A program made the position numbers and the translations under genes. Below, piece by piece: positions 34,636-43,526 of a DNA stretch of 64,000 bases. Under the pieces are notes generated by a model. That model saw only the letters and a list, made by a program, of their open reading frames with translations. It was not told the DNA's origin and did no database searches. Within the stretch, counting starts at the first letter, position 1. Each line of letters begins with the position of its first letter. Origin of the DNA: Bacillota bacterium (GTDB lineage Bacteria > Bacillota > Clostridia > Lachnospirales > Cellulosilyticaceae); NCBI GenBank assembly GCA_023412455.1, contig JAEYNQ010000272.1:36911-100910 (forward strand), given 5' to 3'.

Positions 34636-35922
34636 CTAAAATAATGCTGGAAATAAGAACTTTGGTATTTGCAACCAAAGATTTGGTGCTAAAAGCATTA
34701 GAAATAGGACTACAATAGATGATAAGAAATAGGGTAAAGTCCCTTTGAACGATTCCTCTATAGTAATCCCACTAATAGAGGACGCTATTAGCAGACACAA
34801 TCCATAAGGAGGTGTTACTAATCCCAATGCTAATGTTATTACAATAATTAAACCAAGTATAATGGGACTAATACCAAGTGCTGTAGCTGATGGCAAAATA
34901 ATAGGGACAAATAAAATCATTGCTGGTACAGCATCCATAAAGGTTCCAATAAACAGAAAGAATGCAACGATAACTAATAAGAAAACAAATGCCCCTCCTG
35001 GTATTGAAGTAAAGAACTTTTGTACATACACATTTAACTGGTAATAACTTAATAATTCACCTAGAGCATTTGCAGTTGCAAGTGCAAATAATGAAAGAGA
35101 GGATAATTTTAATGTTTCCATTAAAATTCTTGGTAATGATTTAATCTTAATAGTTTTATAAAAGAATATTCCAATTACTAATGCATAGATACATGCAATC
35201 GCAGCTGATTCTGTAGGTGTAAATATCCCTAGAACAATTCCACCAATTAAAATAATAGGTGTAAGTAAAGCTGGTAGCGACTCAAAGGTTAATCGGATTA
35301 CTTCTTTAACAGAAACTTTTTCACTCGTCGGGAAATTTTTTCTTTTTGAATAATACTTAACAACTAACATCATTGCAAGTCCAAGTAAAATACCGGGTAT
35401 AAGACCCGTCATAAACAGTGCTCCTGTAGCTACATTAGCAATCCCTGCATAGACTACCATTGTAATACTTGGTGGGATAATAGATCCTAATGTTGAGGAG
35501 GCTGCAGTAACCCCGACTGATGTTCCCTTGTCATAGCCTTGTTCTTCCATTGCAGGTATGAATACCTTTCCAACCCCTGCTGTATCTGCCTGTGAAGAAC
35601 CAGATATCCCTGCAAAAATCATAGACACTAGTATATTAGAATAGGCGAGTCCACCACGAAAATGACCAACCAAGGCATTACAACATTTAATAAGTTTGTC
35701 TGTAATTGACCCCTCATTCATAAGATTGGCAGCAAGTATAAATAATGGTACTGCTAATAATGTAAAACTATTCATCCCATTAAACATCTTTGTAAATACA
35801 ACTGCATTTGGTATTTCTGCTAAGCCTGCAATACCCACAAAGGAGACTATTCCTAATGCAAACGATATAGGTACACCGATTGCAACAAATACTATAAACA
35901 AAATAACTAAGAGTGCTGCCAT
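34636..35922 (-). CDS. TRAP transporter large permease (DctM family)
   Basis: The main membrane subunit of a tripartite ATP-independent periplasmic-type transporter, driving uptake of an organic acid with Na+ or H+. It is 428 residues long with about 12 hydrophobic helices; SGSSQADTAGVGKVFIPAM and SIIPPSITMVVYAGI match the family's conserved loops. The start codon overlaps the stop of the small permease by one base. Works with the DctQ- and DctP-like products of the next two genes. Confidence 0.93.
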   Translation of the reverse strand: MAALLVILFIVFVAIGVPISFALGIVSFVGIAGLAEIPNAVVFTKMFNGMNSFTLLAVPLFILAANLMNEGSITDKLIKCCNALVGHFRGGLAYSNILVSMIFAGISGSSQADTAGVGKVFIPAMEEQGYDKGTSVGVTAASSTLGSIIPPSITMVVYAGIANVATGALFMTGLIPGILLGLAMMLVVKYYSKRKNFPTSEKVSVKEVIRLTFESLPALLTPIILIGGIVLGIFTPTESAAIACIYALVIGIFFYKTIKIKSLPRILMETLKLSSLSLFALATANALGELLSYYQLNVYVQKFFTSIPGGAFVFLLVIVAFFLFIGTFMDAVPAMILFVPIILPSATALGISPIILGLIIVITLALGLVTPPYGLCLLIASSISGITIEESFKGTLPYFLSSIVVLFLMLLAPNLWLQIPKFLFPALF

Positions 35923-36407
35923 TACTTAAAGTCTCCTTTCACCATATGCTTTATATCCTCTATGATAAGATATATAAGATAAATTGTACTTGTTACACCA
36001 CAAAGAGGTAAACATAGCCACGTTGGACCCCTTTTTAAGGCTGGAATATTAACCCACTTATAGTTCCAAAACTGTTTTGTTGTTTCATAACCATATTTAA
36101 TCATTAGTAGGGCAAATACTAACATTATACTAGATATAGCAATAGATAATAATGTTTTTATCTTTTCATTTTTAAGTGCATCACTTAGTGAAGTGAATGC
36201 AAAGTGTCTCTTCTCATAAACCATAGCCCCTGATCCCATAAACACTGCCCATATAAAGGAATACATAGCTATCTCTTCTGTCCAAGGAGCCGTGATGCCT
36301 GCTCGTCTTGAAAATACCTGAAATACCACAGTTATAAGGAAGATAGTTAGAAAAACTGTTCCAACTAGCAATTGCACTCTTTGCAATTGATCTATAACTT
36401 TTTTCAT
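35922..36407 (-). CDS. TRAP transporter small permease (DctQ family)
   Basis: The four-helix small membrane subunit, 161 residues. The typical signature RRAGITAPWTEEIAMYSFIW and the following GSGAMVYEKRHFAFT place it in the DctQ family. It pairs with the large permease, whose gene overlaps it by one base, and sits 28 bases after the binding-protein gene. Confidence 0.92.
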   Translation of the reverse strand: MKKVIDQLQRVQLLVGTVFLTIFLITVVFQVFSRRAGITAPWTEEIAMYSFIWAVFMGSGAMVYEKRHFAFTSLSDALKNEKIKTLLSIAISSIMLVFALLMIKYGYETTKQFWNYKWVNIPALKRGPTWLCLPLCGVTSTIYLIYLIIEDIKHMVKGDFK

Positions 36408-36435
36408 AGTAGTCTCCTTTACTATTGTCTATATA

Positions 36436-37539
36436 TTATTTAGATTTACGTATTAATTCTAAATAGTTTTCCATTTTATTGTCAGTAACAAATTTCTCTT
36501 GAATTGGAAGTGCTATTGCTTTAAACGCTTCTATATCCATATCTGCATTTTCTGTAACAATTCCACCATCTGCTATAACTTTTTCTTTAGATGTTTCTGC
36601 CATCTTATACACAATACTTCTTTCCTCTTCTGTTGCAGCTACACAAGCTGTATCAATCCACCCTCTTTGTTCTTCAGTTAAGCTATCATAAAAATTACCA
36701 TCCATTAATAATAGTCTAGTTGTATAATCATGGTGCGTCTCACTTACATATTTTCCATTATCTGTTTTATGGTGTTCTTTTAACATAAAGCTTGTATAGT
36801 CATTTTCCGCTGAATCTACAACGTTTTGCTGTAATGCTTGGTATAATTCTCCCCATGCTACAGATGTTGGTACCGCACCCATGCTTGACCAAAATGTTTG
36901 TTGTACATTTGAAGATTGTGTACGAATTGTTAAGCCTTTTGCATCTGCAGGTGTCTTAATTGCTTTTTTACCATAAAAGTCACGCACACCTGAAGACCAA
37001 TATCCCATAACCCTAAACTGATTCCCTGTCTTTTCAGCTATAACATCTTTCATTGCATTACCAAACTCGCCATCTACCGCCTTTTCCCAATGGTCGAAGC
37101 TATCAAACAAATATAATAACGAAAACATATCTACTTCTGGAACACCTATTGCTGTCATAAATCCTGGAGAAGCTACTACCATAGATGCGGCACCCATTGT
37201 TAGTTTCTCTATTAATTCTGATTCATTTTCACCTAATGTACCATTATGAAGTGTTACAGCTATTTTTCCACCTGAAACTTCTTCAGCGACTTCTTTAAAC
37301 TTTTTAATCCCAAATGCATAGGGGTTTTCTAATGACGTTTGATTGTGGGCTACTATTAAATTGATTTCTGGTTTGACTGTTGTAGAATCTTCTGTTACTT
37401 CAGTTTTTGCTACTTCAGTTTTTGCTACTTCAGTTTCTGCTTTTGGAGTACTTGCTGCTGGACTTTTTGCTCCTCCACAACCAGCTAAAGCTGCCACTGT
37501 TAACATTCCTGCCATTAATAATGCGATTTTCTTTTTCAT
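36436..37539 (-). CDS. TRAP transporter solute-binding lipoprotein (DctP family)
   Basis: The extracellular ligand-binding subunit, 367 residues, anchored by a lipoprotein signal (MKKKIALLMAGMLTVAALAGC, Cys21). The mature domain shows DctP features: MGAASMVVASPGFM, IRTQSSNVQQTFWSSMGAVP and SVAWGELYQALQQNVVDSAEN, including the arginine that grips a carboxylate. The linker after the lipobox has a five-residue tandem repeat (KTEVA) encoded by three 15-base copies at 37396-37440. Neighbouring YiaK- and YiaL-like genes suggest a sugar acid such as diketogulonate, but the ligand is not proven. Confidence 0.92.
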   Translation of the reverse strand: MKKKIALLMAGMLTVAALAGCGGAKSPAASTPKAETEVAKTEVAKTEVTEDSTTVKPEINLIVAHNQTSLENPYAFGIKKFKEVAEEVSGGKIAVTLHNGTLGENESELIEKLTMGAASMVVASPGFMTAIGVPEVDMFSLLYLFDSFDHWEKAVDGEFGNAMKDVIAEKTGNQFRVMGYWSSGVRDFYGKKAIKTPADAKGLTIRTQSSNVQQTFWSSMGAVPTSVAWGELYQALQQNVVDSAENDYTSFMLKEHHKTDNGKYVSETHHDYTTRLLLMDGNFYDSLTEEQRGWIDTACVAATEEERSIVYKMAETSKEKVIADGGIVTENADMDIEAFKAIALPIQEKFVTDNKMENYLELIRKSK

Positions 37540-37572
37540 AGATAAATGCCTCCTTATTTTAACTACTATATT

Positions 37573-38037
37573 TTATAATAATTCTAAACTCACCTTTACT
37601 ACTACCTTACGAACTAATGCATAATCTTCTATTAAAATTGATGGCCTATGTACATCTTGTGGAAAAAATATACTATAACATCCTTTTGTTGCAGTAATAT
37701 ATCCCTCATCCTTTATTTTCTTATAAAATATTAAATCTCTTTCTTCAATTCTTTCATCAACTTCAAATTCTCCTGTATCAATACAAAACCCGATACCTTC
37801 TTTTCCCGAAGCTAAATATTGAACATCAATATATTTTTCATGTACTTCTGGTCTAATTTCATCTAATGGCTTTGGTGTTGCATCAAAAACCTGTGCATAC
37901 ATCTTCCTGCCGTCTATTTCATAAATACCCGTTTCCATCTTGTTAAAATCATTATCCTTAAGATATTGAATTGCTTTCTGAATTGCTTCAGGATACTTTG
38001 AGCAATCCTCTTTTGAGTGAATAGATGAAAATATCAT
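37573..38037 (-). CDS. YhcH/YjgK/YiaL family beta-galactosidase-subunit-like protein
   Basis: A 154-residue cupin-like protein of the YhcH/YiaL (DUF386) family, found in operons for sialic acid and diketogulonate use, probably as a sugar isomerase or anomerase. PEVHEKYIDVQYLASG and the late IFFPQDVHRPSI carry the conserved metal-binding His and acidic residues. AAAGGAG precedes the ATG. It lies between the YiaK-like dehydrogenase and the TRAP genes, as yiaL does in enteric bacteria. Confidence 0.9.
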   Translation of the reverse strand: MIFSSIHSKEDCSKYPEAIQKAIQYLKDNDFNKMETGIYEIDGRKMYAQVFDATPKPLDEIRPEVHEKYIDVQYLASGKEGIGFCIDTGEFEVDERIEERDLIFYKKIKDEGYITATKGCYSIFFPQDVHRPSILIEDYALVRKVVVKVSLELL

Positions 38038-38053
38038 TTATCTTTTCTCCTTT

Positions 38054-39058
38054 CTACATTTTTTGAATTGAATACCAAATTTCTTCTATGACTGGAATCC
38101 CATTTTCTAAATTATCTTTTCTTGTTCTTAATGAAGATTCTCCAGGATAAGAAATAACACCATTTTCTTTTATTGGCTCTGACCCTTTTATATCTGCCAC
38201 AATTTTATCAACTATAGCATCTATTTCTTTTGTACTACTTAATTTTGTTGGATCAATAGCCATTAGAACTTGTGATAATCCTACTTCTTCTGCTACATTT
38301 TTCCCAATATCCCCTACAGCATTACCTCCTGATAAAATAGCTGCAACCATATCTAGGACAATGGATAAACCACTCCCTTTCCAAAAACCAATTGGGAGCA
38401 CTCTCCATGTCTTTTCAATTTCAGCAGCATCTGTAGTAAGATTATCTTCTGAATCATATCCCCCAGGTACTGGGAGTGGTTTTCCCTTTAACTTGTGTTC
38501 TTCGATCTTGCCATAAGAAAATTGGGAAAGTGCACAGTCAATGACTACATGCTCTCCATTACTCCTTGGAACGGCCATAATAAAAGGATTATTTCCTAAC
38601 CTTCTATCCTTTGCACCATATGCGGGCATATTGGGCATAGTATTTGTCCAACATATTCCAATACACCCAGTATCTGCAGCTTGTCTACCAAAAGCACCTC
38701 CTCGCATCCAGTGGTTGGTATTTCTAAGTGCTACGATTCCCACACCGTACTCCTTGGCTAATTCACATGCCCTCTCCATAGCTTTTGAAGCATTTGTATT
38801 TCCTAATGCAAGATTACCATTCCATCTCTCCATCGTTCCACATTTCATTTCACATACCGGCTGTGCCTTTGGGTCAATAGCTCCCTTATCAATATAAGAG
38901 ATTACTCTTGCAAATCTATTTATCCCGTGAGAGTACACCCCATCCAAACTTGTTTGAGCAAAGTTTGTAGCTGCATCAAAAGCTGTTTTTTCATCCACAC
39001 CTTTTTTTATTAAAACCCTTTGAAATTCCTTTAACATCATTTCATATGGAACCCTCAC
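38054..39058 (-). CDS. Malate/L-lactate dehydrogenase family oxidoreductase (YiaK-like)
   Basis: A 334-residue NAD(P)-dependent reductase of the Ldh type 2 family, which includes 2,3-diketo-L-gulonate reductase YiaK. YSHGINRFARVISYI, ALRNTNHWMRGGAFGRQA and the later GFWKGSGLSIVLDM are family motifs, with the conserved His in each of the first two. Start is GTG 39058, 8 bases after GAGGAGG. It is the first gene of the operon running to the cyclase gene, and its promoter carries two repressor operators. Confidence 0.9.
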   Translation of the reverse strand: MRVPYEMMLKEFQRVLIKKGVDEKTAFDAATNFAQTSLDGVYSHGINRFARVISYIDKGAIDPKAQPVCEMKCGTMERWNGNLALGNTNASKAMERACELAKEYGVGIVALRNTNHWMRGGAFGRQAADTGCIGICWTNTMPNMPAYGAKDRRLGNNPFIMAVPRSNGEHVVIDCALSQFSYGKIEEHKLKGKPLPVPGGYDSEDNLTTDAAEIEKTWRVLPIGFWKGSGLSIVLDMVAAILSGGNAVGDIGKNVAEEVGLSQVLMAIDPTKLSSTKEIDAIVDKIVADIKGSEPIKENGVISYPGESSLRTRKDNLENGIPVIEEIWYSIQKM

Positions 39059-39077
39059 TCAAATATCCTCCTCGTTT

Positions 39078-39117
39078 TGCAATCGATTGTAAGATTATAT
39101 TATCACAATCGATTGCA
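39078..39117 (-). promoter_or_regulatory. Promoter with two LacI-type operators ahead of the yiaK-like operon
   Basis: Two near-identical palindromes, TGCAATCGATTGTA (39078-39091) and CACAATCGATTGCA (39104-39117), are 26 bases apart centre to centre. On the minus strand a promoter TTGAAT, 17 bases, TAATAT overlaps them: one operator fills the spacer, the other lies at the start point. A bound repressor would block RNA polymerase. Confidence 0.8.
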
Positions 39118-39150
39118 AAATTCAATGTTTAATAACTTTTATTAAATAAC

Positions 39151-39203
39151 AAAAATAAGGTTTAAAATTTGTAAATATTGAACAAATTTTAAACCTTATT
39201 TTT
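39151..39203. terminator. Terminator of the lacI-family gene
   Basis: Perfect 22-base arms (39151-39172 and 39182-39203) with a 9-base loop and A5/T5 ends; it separates the regulator from the operon promoter. Confidence 0.85.
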
Positions 39204-39296
39204 GGGTTTTTATATTGTATTTTTTGTATCTAATGAGTTCATTTGGCTTTTAAAATTAACTCATTAGATCTTATTATTATTTTATAGCCTTTTGTT

Positions 39297-39310
39297 TGCA
39301 ATCGCTTGCT
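39297..39310. promoter_or_regulatory. Third LacI-type operator, downstream of the regulator stop
   Basis: TGCAATCGCTTGCT differs from the symmetric site by one base in the second half. It lies between the regulator stop codon and its terminator, about 190 bases from the promoter operators, a distance that could allow looping. Confidence 0.55.
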
Positions 39311-39320
39311 ATATAATATA

Positions 39321-40316
39321 TCATGTACTTTCCCTTTCAATAATTGTAGGAAATAACATAATCTTATGAGGCCTATCTATTCCATTAAGACTTTCTATTA
39401 GTGTTTCTGCTGCCATTAATCCTGTTTCTGGCATTTTATTATCTAATGTTGTAATACTTGGATAGCAGCTTTCTCCATATATTGAATTATTGATACCTGA
39501 TACCGCTATCTTCTTTGGAATCTTAATATTTGACTCATTTAAAAAACGTATTGCACCTACTGCTAATAAATCCTCAGCACAAATTATTCCATCTATATAA
39601 GAATATCTGTCTAGTAATTTTTTGCAACCTGTATACCCTGCTTCTTTTTCCATCCCTACTTCAATTATAACTTTTTGATCTAAAAGATTGTATTTTTTTA
39701 GACCTTCTTCATAGCCCTGTAACTTTCTATAACTACTTAACGTCCCTAAGCTTGCAATAAAGGCTATATTTCTTTTACCTTTGGCATATAAAAGTTCTAC
39801 TAACTGCCTTACTCCACTCATTTCATCTACCAATATCCCATATACATTTGGTAAGTCTAAATAGCCATTGGCTAATACAACTGGAATATTGAGCATTCTT
39901 TCCTTTAATTTTTTTTCAACTGCAGTATTTTGAAACGTAGAACCAACTAAAATAATCCCTTCTACCTTTCTCTGTTCTAAAACCTGTATGCTTTCTGCCA
40001 TCATTTCAGGCTCATATCCTGCATTCAATATAATACTGCAATAGCCATACTCTCTTAACTTTCTTTCTACAACATATGCTAAGGCTGAATGGTGGTCATT
40101 TCTAATATCTGCCAACAGTATTCCAATAAGTTTTGTTGCCTTTTTTACTAATCCTCTTGCATTCTCATCTGGGGTATAATTATATTCTTCTAATAATTTT
40201 TTGATTTTCTCTCTAGTTTCTGCTTTGACCCCAGGCTTATTATTTATAATCCTAGATACAGTACTTGCTGACACTCCAGCTTTTTCTGCTATATCATAAA
40301 TAGTCATACGCTCCAC
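39321..40316 (-). CDS. LacI family transcriptional regulator
   Basis: A 331-residue repressor with the LacI headpiece at 1-50 (TIYDIAEKAGVSASTVSRII, then NKPGVKAETREKI and the hinge helix) followed by a sugar-binding-protein-like domain (IGILLADIRNDHHSALAY; VEGIILVGSTF; ICAEDLLAVGAIRFL). Four TGCAATCGATTGCA-like sites lie around this gene and upstream of the AEC transporter; their CG centre is the usual LacI-family operator symmetry. It probably senses the acid or sugar taken up by the TRAP system. Confidence 0.93.
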   Translation of the reverse strand: MERMTIYDIAEKAGVSASTVSRIINNKPGVKAETREKIKKLLEEYNYTPDENARGLVKKATKLIGILLADIRNDHHSALAYVVERKLREYGYCSIILNAGYEPEMMAESIQVLEQRKVEGIILVGSTFQNTAVEKKLKERMLNIPVVLANGYLDLPNVYGILVDEMSGVRQLVELLYAKGKRNIAFIASLGTLSSYRKLQGYEEGLKKYNLLDQKVIIEVGMEKEAGYTGCKKLLDRYSYIDGIICAEDLLAVGAIRFLNESNIKIPKKIAVSGINNSIYGESCYPSITTLDNKMPETGLMAAETLIESLNGIDRPHKIMLFPTIIEREST

Positions 40317-40412
40317 CCCTCCTATATAAGTAATATTCTATTTCATTCATAAATACTACTTATGGTACAAATAAATTGATTATATTTTATTATATTATAA
40401 TACCATTTTCTT

Positions 40413-41324
40413 CTATATTAATACTAGTATACTTGTAATAAATACTAAGCTCATAATAATTGATAATGAATTTATTGTGCTTGAAAGGCCTACATCTCCT
40501 CCTATTTTTCCTGTAAACGCTGTGCTAACAGCTGAAATAGGACTAAAAACTACCAATACTATTGCCTTACGTATCTCCATCTCAAACGGCAAGATATTAT
40601 ATACTATTATAGCTAATATTGCTGCTACTATATATCTTGATATTATAATCTTAATACTTTGTATCACTTGGCTCTTCTTAAAATTAAGTTGAAATCCTAT
40701 TCCTATCATAAACATTGACAAAAATGCATTAGCAGCTCCAATTAATCCTACTAAATCTAATACGGGTGTTGGAAGATCCTTGTTTATAAAAGCTAGCATA
40801 AGCATCACTATATAACATACTAAAGGTGGGGAGCTCATAAGTTTTTTTAATATAGTGCTTATGGTCATTTTCTCTCCATTACTTTTATCTAATGAAGAAG
40901 CTACAGCATAAGTTCCTCCGGTAGCCATAATAGCATTTCCTGCATCAAATAAGCATATTGCCACTATTCCTAGTGGACCTAAAAAGGCTTGAGCAAAAGG
41001 AATTGTAAAGCTTCCTATGTTATATCCACCTAAATTTATCATATTAAATGATCTCTCTTCATTACTTTTTCCTATTGCTAGTATGTATCCTACTGCTATT
41101 AATATAATATTACATAAGAATCCAACGACAATCATAATCATCAAACTCTTTTTCATTACTAAGTTTGAAAAATTAACTATAATGGCACAAGGTAGTGTTA
41201 AATTCAACACTATTTTTGAAATAGTACTAAACTCTTGTTTTGTAAAAACACCTATTTTTTTGAGACCATATCCTATTATAATTATTATAATAAATAGTAT
41301 AGCCCTTATTAATATATCACCCAT
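40413..41324 (-). CDS. AEC family (auxin efflux carrier-like) transporter
   Basis: A membrane transporter of about 303 residues with ten predicted helices, in the AEC family that includes malonate/malate carriers. Recognisable parts are LTLPCAIIVNFSNL, NLGGYNIGSFTIPFAQAFLG and GLIGAANAFLSMFMIGIGF. The open frame extends upstream to a TTG inside an operator, but the ATG at 41324 (MGDILIRAILF) is more likely, with AAGGAG 13 bases before it. The operator at 41344-41357 puts it under the LacI-type regulator encoded next to it, so it may be a second carrier for the same compound family. Confidence 0.87.
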   Translation of the reverse strand: MGDILIRAILFIIIIIIGYGLKKIGVFTKQEFSTISKIVLNLTLPCAIIVNFSNLVMKKSLMIMIVVGFLCNIILIAVGYILAIGKSNEERSFNMINLGGYNIGSFTIPFAQAFLGPLGIVAICLFDAGNAIMATGGTYAVASSLDKSNGEKMTISTILKKLMSSPPLVCYIVMLMLAFINKDLPTPVLDLVGLIGAANAFLSMFMIGIGFQLNFKKSQVIQSIKIIISRYIVAAILAIIVYNILPFEMEIRKAIVLVVFSPISAVSTAFTGKIGGDVGLSSTINSLSIIMSLVFITSILVLI

Positions 41325-41343
41325 ATCTCTACCAACTCTCCTT

Positions 41344-41357
41344 TGCAATCGATTGCT
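41344..41357 (-). promoter_or_regulatory. LacI-type operator upstream of the AEC transporter
   Basis: TGCAATCGATTGCT matches 13 of 14 positions of the symmetric site seen at 39078-39117 and lies 20 bases before the AEC start codon. Confidence 0.7.
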
Positions 41358-41491
41358 TTTCTTAGTATATCACCTCTTAATTTTACTTGTCAATCTATCG
41401 GGTAAAGCCACATCACGCCTATCCTATTGCTTATTTTAAATTTATCACCATTGATAGGTCTCTCTTTATCAGTTTGTTAGCCATCAATATT

Positions 41492-41865
41492 TTAATCTTT
41501 TTTATTACCCTGTTTAACCATTTTTCTATGAATCATACATCTTTCTCCATAATAGCAGCAACCTAAAATAATTGTAAACGTAAAAAGTACAAGACAGAAA
41601 GTCACTATAATAGGTGCAAATGTAGGTACAACACTTGCAAAGGCTTGTAATCTTATTACTCCCCCTTTAGCTTCTCCACACCATGCTCCAGTTACAATAA
41701 TACTTGAGCCTGTAAGTATACAAGTAATAATGGTATCAATAAAAGTTCCTGTCATAGAAATAAGTCCTTTTTCAGCTGTTCACTCTGTTTTTTCTGGAGC
41801 TACAGCTATAGGAGCGCTTCCCAAACAAAATCTTTAATCCCTTCTAAAATAGCCAATAAATCCAT
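41492..41865 (-). pseudogene. Internally deleted alanine/glycine:cation symporter (AGCS)
   Basis: Two ends of an AGCS symporter are fused. From ATG 41865, after AAGGGAG, the reading MDLLAILEGIKDFVWE is a typical AGCS N-terminus. About 50 bases further, in another frame, SAPIAVAPEKTE, a TGA stop, then TAEKGLISMTGTFIDTII continue as the conserved C-terminal part, ending with FTIILGCCYYGERC. Some 350 middle residues are gone, with a frameshift and an in-frame stop. It cannot make a transporter. The 87-residue open frame at 41492-41755 is only this C-terminal piece. A glycine riboswitch relic lies upstream. Confidence 0.8.
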
Positions 41866-42084
41866 AAAAAATACTCCCTTCTTTTAATAAAATTAAAGTA
41901 AGAGGAGTTCCCTAAGTTTATAAGACTATACAGATACAAGTATACTTATAACTTATCTAGTAGACTTATACCTACTCTATTTTATAAGCATTCTTATACC
42001 TTTAAACTTTTAAAATTATCCTATTTAGTCATTTTACCGGCTTATAGACAGGTTTATTTTTGGTTTCATGATAAGTTAAACTAT

Positions 42085-42175
42085 GTCGTAGCCTCTGTCT
42101 TTTTGCGTGAGAGATTAATCAAATGCTCTTGACCTGTCGGTGGACCATATTGGCACTCTTCTGTAAAGCTTCATC
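42085..42175 (-). ncRNA. Glycine riboswitch aptamer, single and possibly decayed
   Basis: On the minus strand the conserved elements CACCGACAGG, then ATCTCTCACGCAAAAAGACAGAGG match the glycine aptamer core (CACCGAAGG and CUCUCAGGCAAAAAGGAC). A GAAGAGTG lies upstream to close the fold. Only one aptamer was found where tandem pairs are common. It stands about 220 bases upstream of the AGCS pseudogene, a usual target. The surrounding gap 41866-42279 is AT-rich and holds no gene. Confidence 0.6.
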
Positions 42176-42279
42176 CAGTTTATTATTATATTATCCATAA
42201 TTATTATGTTTCAAATTAAAAGCCAACAAACATATTAATCTTTTTACTCCAAACAAATATCCTATAGATTATATGAAGT

Positions 42280-43425
42280 TTATCTATAGGATATGGCCTG
42301 CTGCTTATCTTGTTTTGATTGATTTGAAATACTTGTATCAATGGTATAGGATATATTATTTTCTTTTAATATTTCCTCTAATTTTTGTTGATCTTCTTCT
42401 AGTAGATATCTTAAAAAACATTCACTTCCATAATGATATATACTGTAAATAGGTAGTTTTTCATCTAAGTCTTGCTGAAAGGATATTTCTAACCATTTAA
42501 AATGCTCTACTTCATTAGTGTTTTTTTCTATGAGGAGTTTTTCTACCTCTTTACTCACTTCACCTATATACCACTCTTGCCCACTATTTATACACTTTTT
42601 AAATCCTCGGCACTTTAAATGCCACAGAAGTTCTTTAATAAGCTTCTTCTCGTAGTCCCAACAGCCTATAGAAACATACTTGCTTTGCTTTAAGGCCATT
42701 TCTAAAATAGCCTTTATAACAGGTGGTGGTAATATTTTTTCCCCTCTTGCATTATGTTTTGTTTGATAAATATGCATTAATACTTCTCTAGGTTCTTCTT
42801 TTATTGTAGGTAATACACTGCTTACTTTGAGTTCCTTAAAAGTAATATCCATTTTTTTATTATCCAACTCAATTATAACAAAATGGGCTATACCTTCTGC
42901 TATTGTTGCAAGACTCCCTGGATCAATAATGGTACCTTTAAGAAATGGTTGCTTTATATGTGTCAGCTCTTGCTTATGACTTCCCCCACAAAAAATATAA
43001 TCATATCCATCAATATGTCGCTCTTTTCCATGAGCAAGTTGTTGAGCAATGTCACTGGCACCATTACGATGTAAGAATAACATTTTCTTATTGCCTATCT
43101 TTATTTCTCTTTCTCTAGGTAGTTGCCTTAAAAATTTTAGCCTTTTTTCCCCTAATATCCCTCTTAGTTTTTGATTTTTGTCTAGATCTTTACTCTCTCC
43201 CACTGAACTAAACAATTCTTGCTCATCAAATCCATTTATATTTATAAATTGCCTATTATTCATTATCCTATCATAAACTTGACAAGGTTCTGGTCCCCCA
43301 CTTACAAAGTCCCCTAAATTAAATATAATATCTATTTTTTCTTCTTTTATATACTTTAGAAATGCCTCTAAGACATCTTGATGGGCATGAATATCAGATA
43401 TAACAGCTATTTTTTTAATATCCAT
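42280..43425 (-). CDS. Calcineurin-like metallophosphoesterase with an unknown C-terminal domain
   Basis: A 381-residue protein. Residues 1-200 are a YfcE-like phosphoesterase: SDIHAH (Asp11, His13), NLGDFVSGGP (Asp39), NGFD in place of GNHD, LFLHRN, and GGSHKQE for the last metal His. Residues 205-370 are an extra alpha/beta region I do not recognise, with a stretch YVSIGCWDYEKKLIKELLWH and a Glu/Lys-rich end. The enzymatic part should cleave a phosphodiester or phosphomonoester; the substrate is unknown. Single gene. Confidence 0.8.
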   Translation of the reverse strand: MDIKKIAVISDIHAHQDVLEAFLKYIKEEKIDIIFNLGDFVSGGPEPCQVYDRIMNNRQFININGFDEQELFSSVGESKDLDKNQKLRGILGEKRLKFLRQLPREREIKIGNKKMLFLHRNGASDIAQQLAHGKERHIDGYDYIFCGGSHKQELTHIKQPFLKGTIIDPGSLATIAEGIAHFVIIELDNKKMDITFKELKVSSVLPTIKEEPREVLMHIYQTKHNARGEKILPPPVIKAILEMALKQSKYVSIGCWDYEKKLIKELLWHLKCRGFKKCINSGQEWYIGEVSKEVEKLLIEKNTNEVEHFKWLEISFQQDLDEKLPIYSIYHYGSECFLRYLLEEDQQKLEEILKENNISYTIDTSISNQSKQDKQQAISYR

Positions 43426-43526
43426 TCTTTTTCCCTCACTTACCTTCTCCTATTATACTATTCACTTTATAATAATTTCGGCACCATGAGGTATTTACTT
43501 GAATATTTTAACACTTATTATTACTC

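Noticed and set aside
41017..41439. 140-codon plus-strand frame over the AEC transporter
   Set aside because: Antisense of a membrane protein, which gives hydrophobic-looking shadows; no ribosome binding site.
41492..41755. A separate 87-residue membrane protein gene
   Set aside because: The sequence is only the C-terminal end of a broken AGCS symporter whose N-terminus is found just upstream in another frame.
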